From Methanobrevibacter sp. (GTDB lineage: Archaea; Methanobacteriota; Methanobacteria; Methanobacteriales; Methanobacteriaceae), in assembly GCA_009777005.1 (NCBI GenBank), contig WRMT01000028.1:1-16141 (forward strand): 16,141 nucleotides of DNA, in the 5' to 3' direction. Shown piece by piece: positions 14,069 through 16,141 of the stretch (positions within the stretch are counted from its first letter, which is position 1; each line of letters opens with the position of its first letter). The notes under the pieces are model-generated. The model saw only the letters and a list, made by a program, of their open reading frames with translations. It had not been told where the DNA came from and did not search any database. Both the position numbers and the translations under genes were made by a program.

Positions 14069-15894
14069 AACCAAATATTAGGGAAAATTCATTAAAAAGA
14101 AAAAAAATAATAGAACAAAATTATATTTTCCTTGAAAATCCATTTTTCAATGAATATCCTTTAGTTTCTATACAACTAATTAATAAAAATGGAATCAATA
14201 GCTTAAAAAGACTTTTTAAAAATTTTGAAAAAGATATTGTATATCCTAATTATGAAATAATTGTTGTAGATAATAATTCAAATGATAAATCCATTGATTT
14301 TTTAGAAAAAAAAGGAAAGGACTTACCTTTAAAAATAATAAAAAATAATAATTATAAAACGTTTTCTGAAGCAAACAACCAAGCAACAAAAATAGCTAAA
14401 GGTGATTATCTTTTATTATTACATAATAATATTGAACCAAGCTATGGTTGGCTTAATGAAATGATGGGAGTCATGTTAAACAATGATAATGTTGGTTCTG
14501 TAGGAGCAAAATTAGTTTATCCAAATATTAACAATAATGATAAAAACAAATCTCTAAATGTTCAACATGCTGGAATAGCTTTTAAATCAGAAGGGATGAA
14601 TTTTCACCCATTTATTGTAGGCAATGGTTTAAAGCCATTTGATCCATCAATTAAAACTGAAACTGTTTTAGGGACCACAGCATCTACTTTGTTAATTAAA
14701 AAAAGTGTTTATGAAGAATTAGGGGGGTTAGATGAGAGATATGTTTATGAATATGCTGACATTGATTTAGCACTTAAGCTCATTGAAGATGAGCATAAAA
14801 ATTATTTGTGTTCATCTGCATTACTTTTTAATCATGACTCACCTATTCAGAAAAAAGATATGGAGGAAGATGTTTTAAAAAGAATGAACTATGATTTTGA
14901 ACTATTAAATCGGAAATGGGGAACATATCTTTTGGAAAAAACTTTTAAAGATAAATTAAACTCTAAACATTTTTTTGTGAAAGATTCTCTCAGGATAGGA
15001 CTTGTTGTCACAGAAACGGGAGATGAATCAAGAGCTGGAGATTTTTTCACAGCTTTAGAACTTGCTGAAGAATTTAAAAAAATAGGTTATGAAGTTACAT
15101 TTATTAATAGGAAAGATAAGATTATTGATGGACATATTGATGTTTTAATTAATTTTTTACATAAATTCAATATTTCTTCACTAAAATTGGAAGAAAATAC
15201 TGTAAAAATTGCATGGATGAGAAATTGGTTTGATAAATGGTTGAAAAATTGGAATATAAATGATTATGACATTTATTTCGCATCTAGTCAAACTGCTTGT
15301 GATTATGTTACAAAACATCTTGGTAAAAAGGTATTTTTACTACCAATAGCTACTAACCCATATAAATTTCAAATAAAAAATCCTGTTAAAAAATATGAAT
15401 CTGACTATTGTTTTACAGGTAGCTACTGGAAGTACCCTCGGGAAATTATTGAATTATTAGATCCAGATTCTTTAGATTATACTTTTTCTATTTATGGTGA
15501 AAATTGGGATAAAATAAAGAAATTTAGACCTTATAATAAGGGATTCATTAAATATAAAGATATTCCCAAAATTTATGCCTCAACTAAACTTGTTATTGAT
15601 GATGCAAATCATGCTACAAAAAAATATGGTTCTGTTAATAGTAGAGTCTTTGATGCTATTGCTTCAGGAACATTAGTGATTACTAATGGAATAATTGGTG
15701 GGAATGAAACTTTTAATGGTAAATTACCATGTTTCACTTCTAAATCTGAATTAAATAATCTAATTAAATTTTATTTAGAAAATGAAAAAGAACGTATTGA
15801 TAAAATTAATGAACTTAAAGATTTTGTTTTGAAATATCATACTTATGAAAAAAGGGCACTGACAATAAAAAACACTATTGAAAAAGAATTTTAA
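14065..15894 (+). CDS. Two-domain glycosyltransferase: GT2 (WbbL-like) plus C-terminal GT-B-type domain
   Basis: 609 residues. Residues about 30-290 are a rhamnosyltransferase-like GT2 domain (YPLVSIQLINKNG, EIIVVDNNSNDKSIDFL, FSEANNQATKIAKGDYLLLL, GSVGAKLVYP, VQHAGI, GLDERYVYEYADIDLALKL). Residues about 308-605 are a second glycosyltransferase region (LRIGLVVTETGDESRAGDFF, IAWMRNWFDKW, IYGENWDKI, DIPKIYASTKLVIDD, NSRVFDAIASGTLVITN), matching the C-terminal domain Glyco_trans_1_2. Such tandem enzymes can add two sugars in sequence to a surface polysaccharide. In the GT2 half the position usually reading NND.E reads LHNNIEP (119-125), so the metal-binding Asp is missing and that half may be altered or inactive. 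The decayed PL.HY module upstream suggests the original protein was longer. Confidence 0.85.
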   Translation: MKPNIRENSLKRKKIIEQNYIFLENPFFNEYPLVSIQLINKNGINSLKRLFKNFEKDIVYPNYEIIVVDNNSNDKSIDFLEKKGKDLPLKIIKNNNYKTFSEANNQATKIAKGDYLLLLHNNIEPSYGWLNEMMGVMLNNDNVGSVGAKLVYPNINNNDKNKSLNVQHAGIAFKSEGMNFHPFIVGNGLKPFDPSIKTETVLGTTASTLLIKKSVYEELGGLDERYVYEYADIDLALKLIEDEHKNYLCSSALLFNHDSPIQKKDMEEDVLKRMNYDFELLNRKWGTYLLEKTFKDKLNSKHFFVKDSLRIGLVVTETGDESRAGDFFTALELAEEFKKIGYEVTFINRKDKIIDGHIDVLINFLHKFNISSLKLEENTVKIAWMRNWFDKWLKNWNINDYDIYFASSQTACDYVTKHLGKKVFLLPIATNPYKFQIKNPVKKYESDYCFTGSYWKYPREIIELLDPDSLDYTFSIYGENWDKIKKFRPYNKGFIKYKDIPKIYASTKLVIDDANHATKKYGSVNSRVFDAIASGTLVITNGIIGGNETFNGKLPCFTSKSELNNLIKFYLENEKERIDKINELKDFVLKYHTYEKRALTIKNTIEKEF

Positions 15895-16141
15895 GGATTA
15901 ATTTCAATATAATGTGAATAAAACAAAGTTAATTATTCATGAATTAATTTATTTGTAAATCAAGATATTTTTTTATTTATAGTGGTTTGTAAATTAATTT
16001 AATTCTATTTAATAAATTATTGGAATCTTTAAAATTTATAATTTTATTTAAATTAATTTATTAAATAAAATAATCATTAATATAATTTATTTTTATAAAA
16101 AATATTATTAAAAATATAAATATTAAAATTAAATAGATTAA
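15895..16141. other. AT-rich downstream tail
   Basis: No gene starts here. ATTCATGAAT at 15935-15944 is a perfect 10-bp palindrome, and T-rich runs follow, but I see no clear stem-and-U-tract terminator. The remainder is nearly pure A and T. Confidence 0.5.

Overview
The window is extremely AT-rich, with long non-coding gaps between genes, Shine-Dalgarno-type starts (AAGGTG, AGAGGT, GGAGGT) and a secreted beta-helix protein beside a bank of glycosyltransferases. This fits a gut or rumen member of the Methanobacteriaceae (Methanobrevibacter or Methanosphaera type) best. A low-GC Firmicute is not excluded, because the window has no rRNA, tRNA or housekeeping gene to settle it. All eight genes I accept lie on the + strand and cover roughly two thirds of the window.

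Layout. Positions 1-1164 are non-coding and repeat-laden: a 20-T run, a 53-bp direct duplication, two hairpins, and a five-copy 49-bp tandem array that runs up to the first gene. Gene 1 (1165-2655) is an exported right-handed parallel beta-helix protein with five 13-residue repeats behind its signal peptide. Positions 2656-4045 are non-coding with a probable relic of a coiled-coil gene tail. Then come three related family-2 glycosyltransferases (4046-5176, 5474-6712, 7005-8069), a TupA-like ATP-grasp protein (8617-9984), a fourth glycosyltransferase (10429-11814), a more divergent fifth (12350-13435), and a two-domain glycosyltransferase (14065-15894). Most of the gap 9985-10428 is a 20-bp minisatellite with a 60-bp higher-order period.

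How the parts fit. The glycosyltransferases and the ATP-grasp ligase look like cytoplasmic enzymes building a cell-surface glycopolymer, possibly with an amino-acid or peptide substituent. The exported beta-helix protein would be a surface or secreted partner. A roughly 90-residue module of two FD..YYL...PL.HY...G..E..P repeats sits at the N-terminus of the ATP-grasp protein and at the C-terminus of the fourth glycosyltransferase. A frameshifted copy lies directly in front of the two-domain glycosyltransferase. The module is therefore shuffled between unrelated catalytic domains in one locus, and could be a docking or acceptor-binding part that ties these enzymes into one pathway. The genes are separated by about 290-630 bp rather than packed in an operon, so each may be transcribed separately.

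Limits. Family assignments come from reading motifs by eye; no database search was run. Promoter calls are weak because almost any stretch here resembles an archaeal TATA box.
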